Positions 43,498 through 53,311 are shown, counted from the stretch's first letter. The stretch is DNA of 64,000 nucleotides from UBA2421 sp002343075 (GCA_937982565.1 CALJLN010000003.1:1-64000); one strand, 5' to 3'. Translations and numbers: made by a program. The notes: generated from the letters alone by a model not told the origin.

Positions 43498-43554
43498 CCT
43501 TCAAGACAACGCGCGACCGCCGTCAACACTGGCGCTTCCTTCCGCTGCCGCTGG

Positions 43555-45225
43555 TTACGGGTGGTAGTTTTGCGCGATTGGCATGCGGCGGCCAAAGCCA
43601 AACGCCCGGCTTGTCACCTTCAGCCCGGGGGCTGCCTGGCGACGCTTGTACTCACTCCGGTCGATGAGCCGGATGACGCGCGACACAAGTGCAGGATTGA
43701 AGCCATCGTCAACAATCGCTGCCGCACCCATCTCACGTTCGACATACCGCTCGATGATTTCATCAAGTACCTCGTATGGGGGCAGTGAGTCCTGATCGGT
43801 CTGGTTGGGTCGAAGCTCCGCGGACGGGACCTTCTCAATGCTGCTTTGCGGAATGATCTCACGATTGTGATAGCCGTTGATCCACTTGGACAGTTCCCAG
43901 ACCGTGGTTTTGGGCACATCCTGAATCACGGCAAGTCCGCCGCACATGTCGCCGTACAGGGTCGAGTATCCCACCGCCGACTCGCTCTTGTTAGCAGTTG
44001 TAAGAAGCAGATGCCCAAACTTGTTGCTGAATGCCATCAGAATAGCGCCGCGGACGCGCGCTTGCAGATTTTCTTCGGTGATGTCCGGCGGTCTGCCGGC
44101 GAAGTACGGGTTGAGGAGCGACTCATAAGCGTCATGCACGCTCGCGATTGGCACAGTTTGAAACTCAATACCGAGATTTGTTGCCAGTGCACGAGCATCG
44201 TTCAGCGAGTGATCGCTGCTGAAACGAGACGGCATCGCAATGCCGACCACCTTGTCCTTTCCAATTGCGTGCACCGCGAGTGCGCAGACGAGCGCGCTAT
44301 CGATCCCGCCGGAGAGCCCGAGGACGGCGGTCTTGAAATTGCACTTTCGAACGTAGTCGCGCAGTCCGAGCACGAGCGCGCGGTAAATCGATTCGAGGCC
44401 CGTGGCGCGTGGTTTTTCGGGCCTGGTGGTTGCTGGTTCCACACCCGCGTTGGGTGGGAGATTCACCACGAGTAGATCTTCTTCAAAATCCTTTGCCTGC
44501 GCAATGACTGCGCCAGTCTGGTCAAACACGCAGCTATTGCCGTCGAACACCAACTCATCGTTGCCCCCCACTTGATTTGCATAGATGAGTGGGTTGTTAA
44601 ACTTGCGGGCCTGTTCACTGAACAGTCTCAGCCGAAAGTCGTGCTTATCGACGACAAACGGTGACGCGGAGCAGTTAATCATCACTTCTGCCCCGGCCGC
44701 ATCGAGGTCGGCGATTGGGTTTTGGTGGTACAGCCGCCTGGTGATGAGCCTCTCGTCATTCCAGAGATCCTCGCAGATGCTCAGGCCGATCTTCAAGTTA
44801 GAGATTTGAACCAGTTGGTTGCGCGACGATATCGGGCCTGGTTCGAAGTAGCGGCTCTCATCAAAGACATCATAGGTTGGAAGGAGTGTCTTGTAGTGGG
44901 TTGAAGTGATCTTGCCATTTTTCAGGACCGCAACCGAATTGCGCGCCGGGCGACCGATAGGATCGGCATTGCGGTCGGCAAACCCTGCGATCACTTCAAT
45001 ATCCCGTGCCTCCCGAGCGACCGCATTCACGGCGGCGATGTTGTCGTCAATAAAGCCGGGCTTAAGCAGCAAGTCTTTCGGAGGATAGCCGGTGATGGAA
45101 AGCTCCGGGAAAACCACGAGGTTTGCCCCTGCGTTGCGCGCGCGCCGAATAAAGTCGAGGTGTCGAGCGGTATTGCCGGTGAGGTCGCCAACGGTGGGGT
45201 TTATCTGCGCGATCGCAATCTTCAT
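43555..45225 (-). CDS. nadE: Glutamine-dependent NAD+ synthetase
   Basis: The 556-residue enzyme joins an N-terminal nitrilase-type amidase (E41, K112, C151; motifs FPELSITGYPP and LSICEDLW) to the C-terminal synthetase domain (P-loop LSGGIDSALV, GPYGDMCGGLAV-like LYGDMCGGLAVIQDVPK). It converts deamido-NAD, ATP and glutamine to NAD. Its ATG overlaps the stop of the upstream membrane-protein gene by four bases (ATGA), so translation is coupled. Confidence 0.97.
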   Translation of the reverse strand: MKIAIAQINPTVGDLTGNTARHLDFIRRARNAGANLVVFPELSITGYPPKDLLLKPGFIDDNIAAVNAVAREARDIEVIAGFADRNADPIGRPARNSVAVLKNGKITSTHYKTLLPTYDVFDESRYFEPGPISSRNQLVQISNLKIGLSICEDLWNDERLITRRLYHQNPIADLDAAGAEVMINCSASPFVVDKHDFRLRLFSEQARKFNNPLIYANQVGGNDELVFDGNSCVFDQTGAVIAQAKDFEEDLLVVNLPPNAGVEPATTRPEKPRATGLESIYRALVLGLRDYVRKCNFKTAVLGLSGGIDSALVCALAVHAIGKDKVVGIAMPSRFSSDHSLNDARALATNLGIEFQTVPIASVHDAYESLLNPYFAGRPPDITEENLQARVRGAILMAFSNKFGHLLLTTANKSESAVGYSTLYGDMCGGLAVIQDVPKTTVWELSKWINGYHNREIIPQSSIEKVPSAELRPNQTDQDSLPPYEVLDEIIERYVEREMGAAAIVDDGFNPALVSRVIRLIDRSEYKRRQAAPGLKVTSRAFGFGRRMPIAQNYHP

Positions 45226-46508
45226 GGTTTGGATTTTACGCTCGAAGTGGGCATAGTTCGACGTGCCAGCCGGCGCGGGGCCAGGGTCGTCCGGTTGCGC
45301 TTGATGTGTAGCTGGTTCACCCACTTGAACTGGGCATGCTTGGAACGATAAAGCAGGCCCAGTTGCCACGCGCCATAGTGGGCCAGGTAAAGCTGACTTA
45401 AGACGATCGGAATCGCGACCCAGCCCGGCGGTATGTGAAGTCGGTAGAAGTCATGTAGCGACGCAACCGGGATCATGCCGAAGCCCCCGATGGTGATCAT
45501 GGAGGTGACGACGACGATGAACGATACAACCGCAAGCCACAGATAACGCGTGCCAGCAGCCGCGATGACGGACAGCAACCGGTCGGGCCGGGCGTTTGGC
45601 AGGCTGCCGCTCGATGTCATCGTCAGCAGTGCCGCGGGGAAGACGAACGACCCAAGGAGCAGCAACCCCAGTGCGAGAGCGTCGCCTTGCCTGGAAACCC
45701 CTGCAAGCTTCACCCAGACCGCAAGCGGCGCAAAAGCGTACACCACTCCCAGAACGAACTGCACCATCGGCACCCAGATATCCTCGCTCAATGAGAAGTT
45801 CCGCATAAACCGGGGCAGTTCGTCGCGCTCTTCGAAGGCAACTTCGTTGATGACATTCGAGTAATGTGCCATGACGGCGGGTCCGACGATCACCATACCG
45901 ACAAGCGTCGGTGGGCAGCCTAAAATCAGGGCGATCGGGGCGAAGAAGATGGTCAGGAGAGCGAACAGCATGTACGCCAGCATCACAAAGAACAGCACGA
46001 TCAAGTTGACGGGCGAGAGCAACGCAAGAGCGACGGAACCTTGTCCCGCCTGCGTGTCGCGGGTGGCGTAGCCGACGACTGCGGTTGCCATTGGAATCGG
46101 GCCTGTCTCCGCCGAGGCGTCCTCCCGCTTCACCGTAAGCGGCACAATCAACTCTCCGGTGATTGGGTCATACTTTGGAGAATTCCCGATCGCGGCATCA
46201 TCCGTGAGTGGAATCTCTTCAACGCCGGCTTTCATTACATCTTCGAGGGTCGGTCGCAGGTCGATCTCGCCGCCGGTGTCGGTCGTGCGCGATCGCGTGA
46301 AAGCCTTGGCGGCCTGCTTGAGACGGTCGGGTGTGTCGACGATTTCGAGGTCCGAGATCTTAAACCCGCCCTCTGCGTCGAGATTGCGCAGGTCGGAGAG
46401 GGTAGGGATGTCGTTCAACCGCCCGCACCGTGGGCATTGCATCATCCCGCCTGCCTGATCTTCGGGGGTCTGCAGATTCTGCGAACAATGGCACTTAAAC
46501 TCGATCAT
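45222..46508 (-). CDS. Zinc-ribbon multi-pass membrane protein, unknown function
   Basis: The 428-residue protein starts with a zinc ribbon (CHCSQNLQTPEDQAGGMMQCPRCG; four cysteines within residues 6-28), then a low-complexity soluble stretch to about 155, then about six membrane segments, ending with a basic tail. The zinc-ribbon-to-membrane layout is common in planctomycetes (from memory). The role is unknown. Overlap of its stop with nadE could link it to NAD metabolism, but simple operon packing is equally likely. Confidence 0.8.
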   Translation of the reverse strand: MIEFKCHCSQNLQTPEDQAGGMMQCPRCGRLNDIPTLSDLRNLDAEGGFKISDLEIVDTPDRLKQAAKAFTRSRTTDTGGEIDLRPTLEDVMKAGVEEIPLTDDAAIGNSPKYDPITGELIVPLTVKREDASAETGPIPMATAVVGYATRDTQAGQGSVALALLSPVNLIVLFFVMLAYMLFALLTIFFAPIALILGCPPTLVGMVIVGPAVMAHYSNVINEVAFEERDELPRFMRNFSLSEDIWVPMVQFVLGVVYAFAPLAVWVKLAGVSRQGDALALGLLLLGSFVFPAALLTMTSSGSLPNARPDRLLSVIAAAGTRYLWLAVVSFIVVVTSMITIGGFGMIPVASLHDFYRLHIPPGWVAIPIVLSQLYLAHYGAWQLGLLYRSKHAQFKWVNQLHIKRNRTTLAPRRLARRTMPTSSVKSKP

Positions 46509-46625
46509 CCGTCTCCGTGACGATTTAGATTATACATTGACGCTGTTGCGATGACGTGACACCTTTGTACGCGGTGCCATGGGGCCTACAATTGTCGGAG
46601 CATTTGTGGTTGCGAAAGGATGCAC

Positions 46626-47030
46626 ATGCGATCAAAGCTGCTCGTTTCTGCTGTTGCGCTCTTAACAACGCTGGCTGGGCTATCGGAGGCACAGGAGCAA
46701 AAGAACTCGGATGAACTCCGAAAATTATACGATGAATCGGTAGCGCAGCTCAAAGCTGCGCAGGACCGTAAGAATGAGCTTGCTGCGGAGAACGAAAAAC
46801 TCGCGCTCCGCTTGGCAGAGCTTGAGGTGCGGCTTGCCGAGCGCGACGCCGAGGCGGCGCAGTACGCCGAGCGAACCTGGACATTGCGCGCCCAGTCGGC
46901 GGCGTGGGAGCGGTTTATCGAGAGGTACCCGGAGTGGAAAACGCGCTGGGAGGCGTTTTTAACCGCCGATCTGTTTGATCCGACTGCCGAACTAGCGATC
47001 CGGGTGCCACCAGCCCCGGTCGGACGTTGA
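46626..47030 (+). CDS. Small secreted coiled-coil protein
   Basis: The protein has 134 residues: a signal peptide (MRSKLLVSAVALLTTLAGLSEA), then a strongly heptad-patterned helix (about residues 28-82; DELRKLYDESVAQLKAAQDR, ENEKLALRLAELEVRLAERD), then a short tail. GAAAGGA precedes the ATG at 46626 by five bases. It is alone between divergent and downstream genes. A periplasmic spacer or envelope-organising role is possible but unproved. Confidence 0.7.
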   Translation: MRSKLLVSAVALLTTLAGLSEAQEQKNSDELRKLYDESVAQLKAAQDRKNELAAENEKLALRLAELEVRLAERDAEAAQYAERTWTLRAQSAAWERFIERYPEWKTRWEAFLTADLFDPTAELAIRVPPAPVGR

Positions 47031-47201
47031 TTCGGGTTGCCGTAAGCCTCTGCCACAAAATAATTTACACGCATTTTCACACATTTGGCATGTTAATCCT
47101 TGACGGAACAAACCAGCGGACGGCATACTAGGGCTTCGAGACTGCCTCAAAAGGCCCTTTCTGAGTCGAAATTGCGGATACGGGTGCAGATGAGGGTGAA
47201 A

Positions 47202-47215
47202 TGTAAGCGGTTACG
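47202..47215 (+). promoter_or_regulatory. LacI-type operator before the phosphorylase-like gene
   Basis: TGTAAGCGGTTACG is the classical LacI-family operator form with a central CG. Read on the other strand it matches the operator before the lacI-type gene at 50936 in 13 of 14 positions. It lies 52 bases before the ATG at 47267, within reach of the promoter. Confidence 0.75.
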
Positions 47216-47266
47216 CGCTTGCGGTAGTTGTGTTTGACGGCGCGTACTTATTGGACCTCTATTATC

Positions 47267-50200
47267 ATGGGTGTTGACCAGCAAGGCTCCACGACGCAAC
47301 CGGGGACGCGGCATCCCGTCGAGCGGACGGTCGCGGCGGCGGGGGCTGAATCCCAGCCGCTGAGCACTCCGATTCACCCTCGGCAGCAGGTTAGCGCGCA
47401 TTTGCTCGTTGCCGAGGAGCATTTTGCATGCAGTACGCTAGTCGCCGACGCGATGCGTGTTCGTATCCTGCCTAGCGGGTGTGTTTATAGTATCGAGCAT
47501 GGAACGGGCCAGCACGCCATCCAGCTCAACCAGGTGCTCGCCAGCCCCACATCAGGGGGTATTGCGCGTCTTTTCCTTCGCGATCTCGGCGGCGAGACCA
47601 TTGTTGCCCAGTCGATCGTTGGTCCGGGCAGCCGTGCGATGCTTCGGGCATGCGCCGACAGCTTCGAGTGGACTGGCGGGCATGACGGGCTTCGGTTTCG
47701 AGCGATTTTTTCGCTTCAGCCAGACGGCGCGGCTTGGACGATGCGGGTTGAGGTCGAGAACACGGGCCTTCGACCCAGGCACATCGATTTTGTCCAGCTA
47801 CAAGACGTTGCGCTCGCATCCCGTTCTCAGGCGCGTAACAACGAGCTATATAACTCTCAGTATCTTGATCACGCGTCCCTGGCACATGACCGCGTTGGCT
47901 GGATCGTAATGACACGTCAAAACCTCCCACAGGCCGGGGGGAGCCATCCGTGGCTGGCGCAGGGGTGTTATCCTTCAGCCGACGGGTTTGTCACAGATGG
48001 TTCTGACTTCTTTGGTGTGGGCCATCGCGCACCGGGAGTGCCCGAGGCGCTGTCGCGCGCGGTCATCGGTACGGCGGTGCGACAACACGAAACCGCATAC
48101 ATTGGTATCCAATCCGCTGAGTTGGTGCTTCAACCCGGCGAGAATGGTAGGGTGGTGTTCTTTTCACTTTTCAAACCCGACCATCCCGCCGCATCGTCGC
48201 GCGACGATCTGACACTCGTTGATCAACTCGTGCAGCAGCTCGACGTCGAGCCACAGCGCTTTGCGCATGATTTCGCTCAAGCCAACGAGAGTGATGCAGG
48301 CCCGTCCCGCAACGCGTTCTCGACTGCGACGGCATTCGCGTCCTCGGATCTATCCACCGCGGCCATCAATCGCCTTTATCCGATGCCGCGCCGGCATGAA
48401 GAGTGCGTTAGAGGAGAGTTGCATTCCTTTTTTTGCGGAGACACTGCCCGGCACGTTGTGCTTCGAGCCAAGGAGTGCTCTGTCCAGCGGCCACACGGAC
48501 ATATCGTGCGATCCGGGCAGGGTTTTCTTCCCGGAGCGCCGCTGCTCTCAGTTGCATGTTACGCCGCGGGAGTCTTCGGATCGCAGATTACCTTCGGCAA
48601 TTCCGTACTCGCGAAGTTTACGTCGGCTGTTCGCGATCCCTTGAACCTCGTGCGCAGCAGCGGGCTACGAATCTTCGTGCGGAACGCTGATCATGAGCCA
48701 TGGCAGATACTCGCGGTTCCGTCGGCGTTTGAGATGGTGACCGACGGGTGCCGATGGGTCTACCGCGATGAGACAAATGAGATCATTGTGTCGCTGGCAG
48801 CGTCAGTCGATGCTCCGCGGCTGGAGTATGGTGTCTCGTCGATCCTGCCCGTGCAGTTGCTCGTCTCAGCCGAGATCGCCGCCGGGCCGAACGAGTATGA
48901 CCATGCGGCGACGGTCAAGGTCGATGCGGCGCGCGGTGTGCTGTCAGTACACCCGTCGGCTGATGCGCTAATTGGCGCGCGCCAGCCGGGACTGAGCCTT
49001 GAATTCAGGGCCTTTAACCCGGCAGATCTGGTCGCGCTCGGAGGAGATGAACTGCTATTCGATGACCGCCGCCCCCGCGGATTACCCTACATTGCATTTC
49101 AGACGCGCGCGATAAAGTCATTCGCTCTTGAAGTGACTGGTGAAGATGCGGCCGAATCGGCGGAGCCCGCGGGACGACGAGCCAGGACGATCGATCGGGA
49201 TCGTCCCGTTTTCTCGATCGACGAGTTCGTGTGCCGGGTACAGTTGGCGATTCCAGGTTCGCCCCACGCAGCCACGCTGCAGGACACACTCCGGTGGTTC
49301 GGTCGTGATGCCTTGGTTCACCTCAGCACGCCGCGCGGACTCGAACAAGCCAACGGCGGCGCGTGGGGCGTCCGCGATGTGTGCCAGGGGCCGATGGAGT
49401 TTCTGCTCAGCTATGGCCACAACGAGGTCGCTGCGGGCATCCTCCTGAAGCTCTTCTCCCAGCAATATGCCCGGCGGCACGACTGGCCGCAGTGGTTTAT
49501 GTTTGCGCCCTATCAAGATATTCAATCTACGCACTGTCACGGCGACGTGCTCATCTGGCCCTTGAAGGCGCTTTGCGATTACCTCGAGCAAACCAACGAC
49601 GGGGATCTGCTGAATAGTCGGGTGCCCTACACCGACGACGAGACATTTACCTCTACTGTGTCGCAGGAGTCGATCCTTCATCACGTTGATCGGGTCATCC
49701 AGAAAATGGTCCGAGATTTTGTGCCCGGCGTTTCATTACCAAAGTTTGGCGACGGCGACTGGGACGATTCGCTGCAGCCCGCCGATGCCCGTCTGCGCGA
49801 CGGTATGGTTAGTGCCTGGACCACCGAGTTGATGTATCAGACCCTGCGCCGGTATGCGGTGGCGCTGGCACACTTTGGGCACGGCGAGCGCGCCGCACGC
49901 GTTGACACCCTCGCCAGCCGGATCGCTGACGATTTCCAGACCTTGCTCATGCCAGGGGGTACAGTTGCCGGGTTTGCGGTGTTCAACGATACCGCCGGGA
50001 CTGAATATCTCCTCCATCCGCTCGACCGGCGCACCGGATTGCGCTACCGGCTCTTGCCAATGACGCGCGGCATCATCAGCAATATCTTTTCGCCCGCGCA
50101 GGCTGAGCGGCATCTCCAGCTAATTCGTGAACATCTTCTGTATCCCGACGGCGCAAGGCTCATGGATCGACCGACGGCGTACGTCGGTGGACGCGAGACG

Positions 50201-50833
50201 GTGTTCCGCAGGGCCGAGTCGGCGGCGTTCTTTGGGCGTGAGATCGGGCTTCAGTATGTGCACGCGCACCTCCGGTATGCCGAGGCCATGGCAGTCCTTG
50301 GCCGGGCAGATGATCTGCTTCGCGCGCTGCTCGTGGTCAATCCCATCGCTGTGACCGACGTGGTACCCAACGCGCGGGCCCGGCAACGCAACTGTTTCTT
50401 CAGCTCTTCCGACGCGGCATTTTCTGATCGCACACACGCCTCCCGTGATTATCAGAAGCTCCGCACCGGCGAAATCTCTGTCGATGGAGGCTGGCGCATT
50501 TATTCCAGCGGGCCGGGGATTTACACAAACCTCGTCATTCGCCACCTGTTTGGGCTGCGACGTTACTTTGATTGGGTCGAGCTTGATCCGGTTCTTCCGA
50601 CTGAGTTTGACGGGGCCGAGTGTGTGCTCACGCAGAATGGTCGGCGGGTGAGGTACCGGTTTTCGTGCAAACTGGGCCGGACAGGTCCGAAGCACGTCCG
50701 CATCAACGGAATCACGGTCCGCCCGACTCAGCACGCCGCCAACCCCTATCGCCATGGCGGCTTTCGTTTTCCGGTGAATGAGTTTGAAGCGATGCTCTCA
50801 CTGGAAGACAACATGGTTGAGATTGACCTTTGA
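47267..50833 (+). CDS. Glycoside phosphorylase-like enzyme (GH94-type clan), 1188 aa
   Basis: The protein resembles cellobiose-phosphorylase-type (GH94/149/161) enzymes: a long N-terminal beta-sandwich portion (about residues 60-600), followed by an alpha/alpha barrel with GGAWGVRDVCQGPMEFLL, WPQWFMFAPYQDIQSTHCHGDVLIWPLKAL, and GDGDWDDSL (829-835), the place of the general acid in this clan, then MVSAWTTELMYQTL and a C-terminal beta domain. It should phosphorolyse a beta-glucan or disaccharide to a sugar 1-phosphate; the size suggests GH149/161-like rather than GH94, without proof. There is no signal peptide. A LacI-type operator lies upstream and the regulator is encoded next door. Confidence 0.8.
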   Translation: MGVDQQGSTTQPGTRHPVERTVAAAGAESQPLSTPIHPRQQVSAHLLVAEEHFACSTLVADAMRVRILPSGCVYSIEHGTGQHAIQLNQVLASPTSGGIARLFLRDLGGETIVAQSIVGPGSRAMLRACADSFEWTGGHDGLRFRAIFSLQPDGAAWTMRVEVENTGLRPRHIDFVQLQDVALASRSQARNNELYNSQYLDHASLAHDRVGWIVMTRQNLPQAGGSHPWLAQGCYPSADGFVTDGSDFFGVGHRAPGVPEALSRAVIGTAVRQHETAYIGIQSAELVLQPGENGRVVFFSLFKPDHPAASSRDDLTLVDQLVQQLDVEPQRFAHDFAQANESDAGPSRNAFSTATAFASSDLSTAAINRLYPMPRRHEECVRGELHSFFCGDTARHVVLRAKECSVQRPHGHIVRSGQGFLPGAPLLSVACYAAGVFGSQITFGNSVLAKFTSAVRDPLNLVRSSGLRIFVRNADHEPWQILAVPSAFEMVTDGCRWVYRDETNEIIVSLAASVDAPRLEYGVSSILPVQLLVSAEIAAGPNEYDHAATVKVDAARGVLSVHPSADALIGARQPGLSLEFRAFNPADLVALGGDELLFDDRRPRGLPYIAFQTRAIKSFALEVTGEDAAESAEPAGRRARTIDRDRPVFSIDEFVCRVQLAIPGSPHAATLQDTLRWFGRDALVHLSTPRGLEQANGGAWGVRDVCQGPMEFLLSYGHNEVAAGILLKLFSQQYARRHDWPQWFMFAPYQDIQSTHCHGDVLIWPLKALCDYLEQTNDGDLLNSRVPYTDDETFTSTVSQESILHHVDRVIQKMVRDFVPGVSLPKFGDGDWDDSLQPADARLRDGMVSAWTTELMYQTLRRYAVALAHFGHGERAARVDTLASRIADDFQTLLMPGGTVAGFAVFNDTAGTEYLLHPLDRRTGLRYRLLPMTRGIISNIFSPAQAERHLQLIREHLLYPDGARLMDRPTAYVGGRETVFRRAESAAFFGREIGLQYVHAHLRYAEAMAVLGRADDLLRALLVVNPIAVTDVVPNARARQRNCFFSSSDAAFSDRTHASRDYQKLRTGEISVDGGWRIYSSGPGIYTNLVIRHLFGLRRYFDWVELDPVLPTEFDGAECVLTQNGRRVRYRFSCKLGRTGPKHVRINGITVRPTQHAANPYRHGGFRFPVNEFEAMLSLEDNMVEIDL

Positions 50834-50935
50834 CCAACCCAAGTAGACCGCCTGAAAGCCCGCTGCTGCTGCGCGCGGGCGAATCTTGCGCGCTCCGGAC
50901 ATTTTCCTTGACCTGATTGCCTGAAATCTAGATAC

Positions 50936-50949
50936 TGTAACCGCTTACA
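50936..50949 (+). promoter_or_regulatory. LacI-type operator before the regulator gene (autoregulation)
   Basis: TGTAACCGCTTACA is a perfect palindromic LacI-family operator placed 20 bases before the likely ATG at 50969. With the site at 47202 it defines a two-gene regulon. Confidence 0.85.
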
Positions 50950-50968
50950 AGGTTTTTCATTGCCAACA

Positions 50969-52006
50969 ATGCCGCAAGCGGTTAATTCCAATGGCGTGAG
51001 CAAGCTTCAACCCACGTTGTATGACGTGAGCCGGATGTCTGGTGTCTCGTCGGCCACTGTTTCGCGCGTCTTCAGTGGTAAAGCCCGGGTGAGTGAGCAT
51101 GTCCGGAAGCGCGTGCTCGAGGCCGCCAAGCGGCTTTCCTATGAACCGAGCCATGCCGCACGCGCGCTGGCAGGGCGTAAGACACATACACTGGGCGCGA
51201 TTTTCCCTGAGATTGCCAGTGGGTTCTACGCCGATGTGCTTGCGGGAATCGACGAAGTCGCTGCAGAGCGCGGGTTTGATGTACTCGCCTCTTTTGTGGG
51301 CAAGCGACGGAGCCGGCCAGAGTTGGTCAACCGTCTCCTGCGGCAGGGCCGGGTCGATGCAATGCTTCTGCTCAACCTGGATGATACCTTCGATCTGAAG
51401 CCTGACATCTACGACCACCTGCCCATCATCCTGATCGACCACGAAATGCCCGATAGCAAGCTACCCGTAGTGGGGATGGATAATGTCGGCGGGGCGGAAG
51501 CGATGATTGAACATCTTTTTGAGCAAGGCCACCGCCGCATCGCGCTGCTTAGCGGGCCAGCGGGCAATTACGACTCTGACCAGCGGCTTCTCGGCTGCCG
51601 TCGCGCCTTTTCTCGCCTCGGACTGTCGCTCGACGAGAGTTTTATCCGCAACGGAGCATTCACCCTCGCCAGCGGGCAGAAAGCGGCCCGGGAGTTTCTC
51701 GATGGGAAGCGCCCTCTGCCAGAAGCGATTTTCTGCCTTAATGACGCGATGGCTATCGGCCTGATGAGCGAACTGCAGCGAGCCGGCATCCGCGTGCCTG
51801 GCGATGTTGCGGTCGCAGGCTACGACAACGTCGAAGCTGCCGAGCATCTTTCGCTTACCAGCGTTGCCTGCCCGATGCGCCTGATGGGGCAGATGGCCGC
51901 CCGGTTTGCTATTGACTTGATCACTGAGAACGAACGTCCGGAGACGCACCGGCTGCAGGTGAGGCTTGTGGTGCGGAACTCCTCGGGGCGCAAGAGCGGG
52001 AACTAA
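50969..52006 (+). CDS. LacI-family transcriptional regulator
   Basis: The 345-residue protein has an N-terminal LacI helix-turn-helix (LYDVSRMSGVSSATVSRVFSG, about residues 15-35, plus hinge helix SHAARALAGRK) and a periplasmic-binding-like sensor domain (GAIFPEIASGFYADVLAGID, HRRIALLSGP, AVAGYDN). The neighbouring phosphorylase-like gene and the two near-identical operators indicate that it controls both. The inducer should be the sugar handled by that enzyme. Confidence 0.95.
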   Translation: MPQAVNSNGVSKLQPTLYDVSRMSGVSSATVSRVFSGKARVSEHVRKRVLEAAKRLSYEPSHAARALAGRKTHTLGAIFPEIASGFYADVLAGIDEVAAERGFDVLASFVGKRRSRPELVNRLLRQGRVDAMLLLNLDDTFDLKPDIYDHLPIILIDHEMPDSKLPVVGMDNVGGAEAMIEHLFEQGHRRIALLSGPAGNYDSDQRLLGCRRAFSRLGLSLDESFIRNGAFTLASGQKAAREFLDGKRPLPEAIFCLNDAMAIGLMSELQRAGIRVPGDVAVAGYDNVEAAEHLSLTSVACPMRLMGQMAARFAIDLITENERPETHRLQVRLVVRNSSGRKSGN

Positions 52007-52040
52007 CGGCAGTCCTTCGGGCCAGAGTCTCGATGACGCA

Positions 52041-52358
52041 TCAACAAAACTCCGCCCCGATCTCAAACAGGCCGTTGCTATCTTCCCTGCAGGAGACGAT
52101 CCGCACTTCGCTCATCATTCGCTGCTCGCCGATACCAATCTCAACGATGTATGTTGCGCTGACAACCAGTGGATTGGGCGAGCTGAACGCCACGCCGTGA
52201 CGGCTGAGGTTCACGCTCGTGACTTCGTGGAGGCGTGCGTTTTCCGCTGAGCGAATGAAAGATTCCACGATCATCCCCTTCCGCGAGCTGCGCCGGCGCT
52301 CCCGGCCTGTGGTGGATGCTTCCCTGGGACTGCCTACCGTGACGGTTTCCAAGCTCAT
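52041..52358 (-). CDS. PilZ domain protein (putative c-di-GMP receptor)
   Basis: The 105-residue protein has the PilZ signature: an N-terminal basic cluster (RERRRSSRKG, about residues 20-29) and NLSRHGVAF (about 53-61), the R-x-x-x-R and (D/N)-x-S-x-x-G motifs of c-di-GMP binding, then a beta-barrel. ATG 52358 fits the domain; the longer frame to 52484 overlaps the TatD-like gene and is rejected. It lies 68 bases after the TatD-like stop. Confidence 0.85.
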   Translation of the reverse strand: MSLETVTVGSPREASTTGRERRRSSRKGMIVESFIRSAENARLHEVTSVNLSRHGVAFSSPNPLVVSATYIVEIGIGEQRMMSEVRIVSCREDSNGLFEIGAEFC

Positions 52359-52426
52359 GCCCTGAGATCGACCATCCGGGGAAGCTCGTTGACCTCGAGA
52401 TCGGTTATCGGGGCGTCGATCAGGCG

Positions 52427-53272
52427 CTATCGAGCCCGGTTTGTGTTGGCTGGTTCGGATGTATCGATTACCCGGTGTTTCCACTTGGGATTCTGTCCAA
52501 AGAAGCGGCAGGGGTTATTGTAGAAGACCTCTATTGCCTCTTGAGTCGTGTGCCCACGGGCGCGGAACTCGCGGCAGGTGTCGGTGAGCATGTGCGGTCC
52601 CGATTCACCCCAATCGCTGGCTGAGTTGACGCAGATCATCTGGGTGCCAAACTCTTCAAGAATGTCGCACCCTCGTTGCGGTGTCACCTTGGTTACAGGG
52701 TAGACGGTCAGTCCGGCCCAAAACCCATGATCGCGCGCCATGCGAATCGTGTGCTCTTCGCAATGATCGATCAGAACCCGCTCCGGGCGAATGCGGCGGT
52801 CATTTTTTAACACGTCGCAGATAATCGCAGTGCCCTTGTGCTTGTCGTGAAGGTGGGGCGTGTGAATGAGAATCAGTTGGTCGTGCGTCGCAGCAATCTC
52901 CACCTGTTCTTCAAAGATGGTAATCTCGTTTCGCGTGTTCTTGTTCAGACCGATCTCGCCGATACCCAAGACGGTCGGCTGGCCCAGGAGCGGCGGGATG
53001 AGCTTGATTACCTCCCGTCCCAATTCCACATTCTCGGCTTCCTTGGCGTTGATGCATAGCCAGCAATAGTGATCGATGCCGTACTTCGCGGCACGTTTCG
53101 GTTCGATGTCTACCAAATGCCGAAAGTAGTCGCCGAAGCTAGCGGCACAGGAGCGGTCATATCCGGCCCAAAATGCAGGTTCGCTCACCGCCACTACTCC
53201 GGCACGGCTCATGTAAATGTAGTCATCAGTTGTGCGGCTGACGCAGTGAATGTGTGGGTCGATGTATTGCAT
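52427..53272 (-). CDS. TatD/EboC-like metal-dependent hydrolase
   Basis: The 281-residue protein begins with the TatD metal motif DPHIH (residues 5-9) and shows GEIGLNKNT, LIHTPH, LIDHCEEHTI, YPVTKVTP and SASDWGES, in the order of metal-dependent TIM-barrel hydrolases. The specific text VSRTTDDYIYMSRAGVVAVSEPAFW matches, from memory, EboC proteins rather than TatD nucleases. The rest of the ebo cluster is not in the window. A small gene of 78 residues lies 39 bases upstream and is likely co-transcribed. Confidence 0.85.
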   Translation of the reverse strand: MQYIDPHIHCVSRTTDDYIYMSRAGVVAVSEPAFWAGYDRSCAASFGDYFRHLVDIEPKRAAKYGIDHYCWLCINAKEAENVELGREVIKLIPPLLGQPTVLGIGEIGLNKNTRNEITIFEEQVEIAATHDQLILIHTPHLHDKHKGTAIICDVLKNDRRIRPERVLIDHCEEHTIRMARDHGFWAGLTVYPVTKVTPQRGCDILEEFGTQMICVNSASDWGESGPHMLTDTCREFRARGHTTQEAIEVFYNNPCRFFGQNPKWKHRVIDTSEPANTNRAR

Positions 53273-53311
53273 GATCGGATCTTGATCGGTGTCCGCGGGG
53301 CCGCCGGGATG

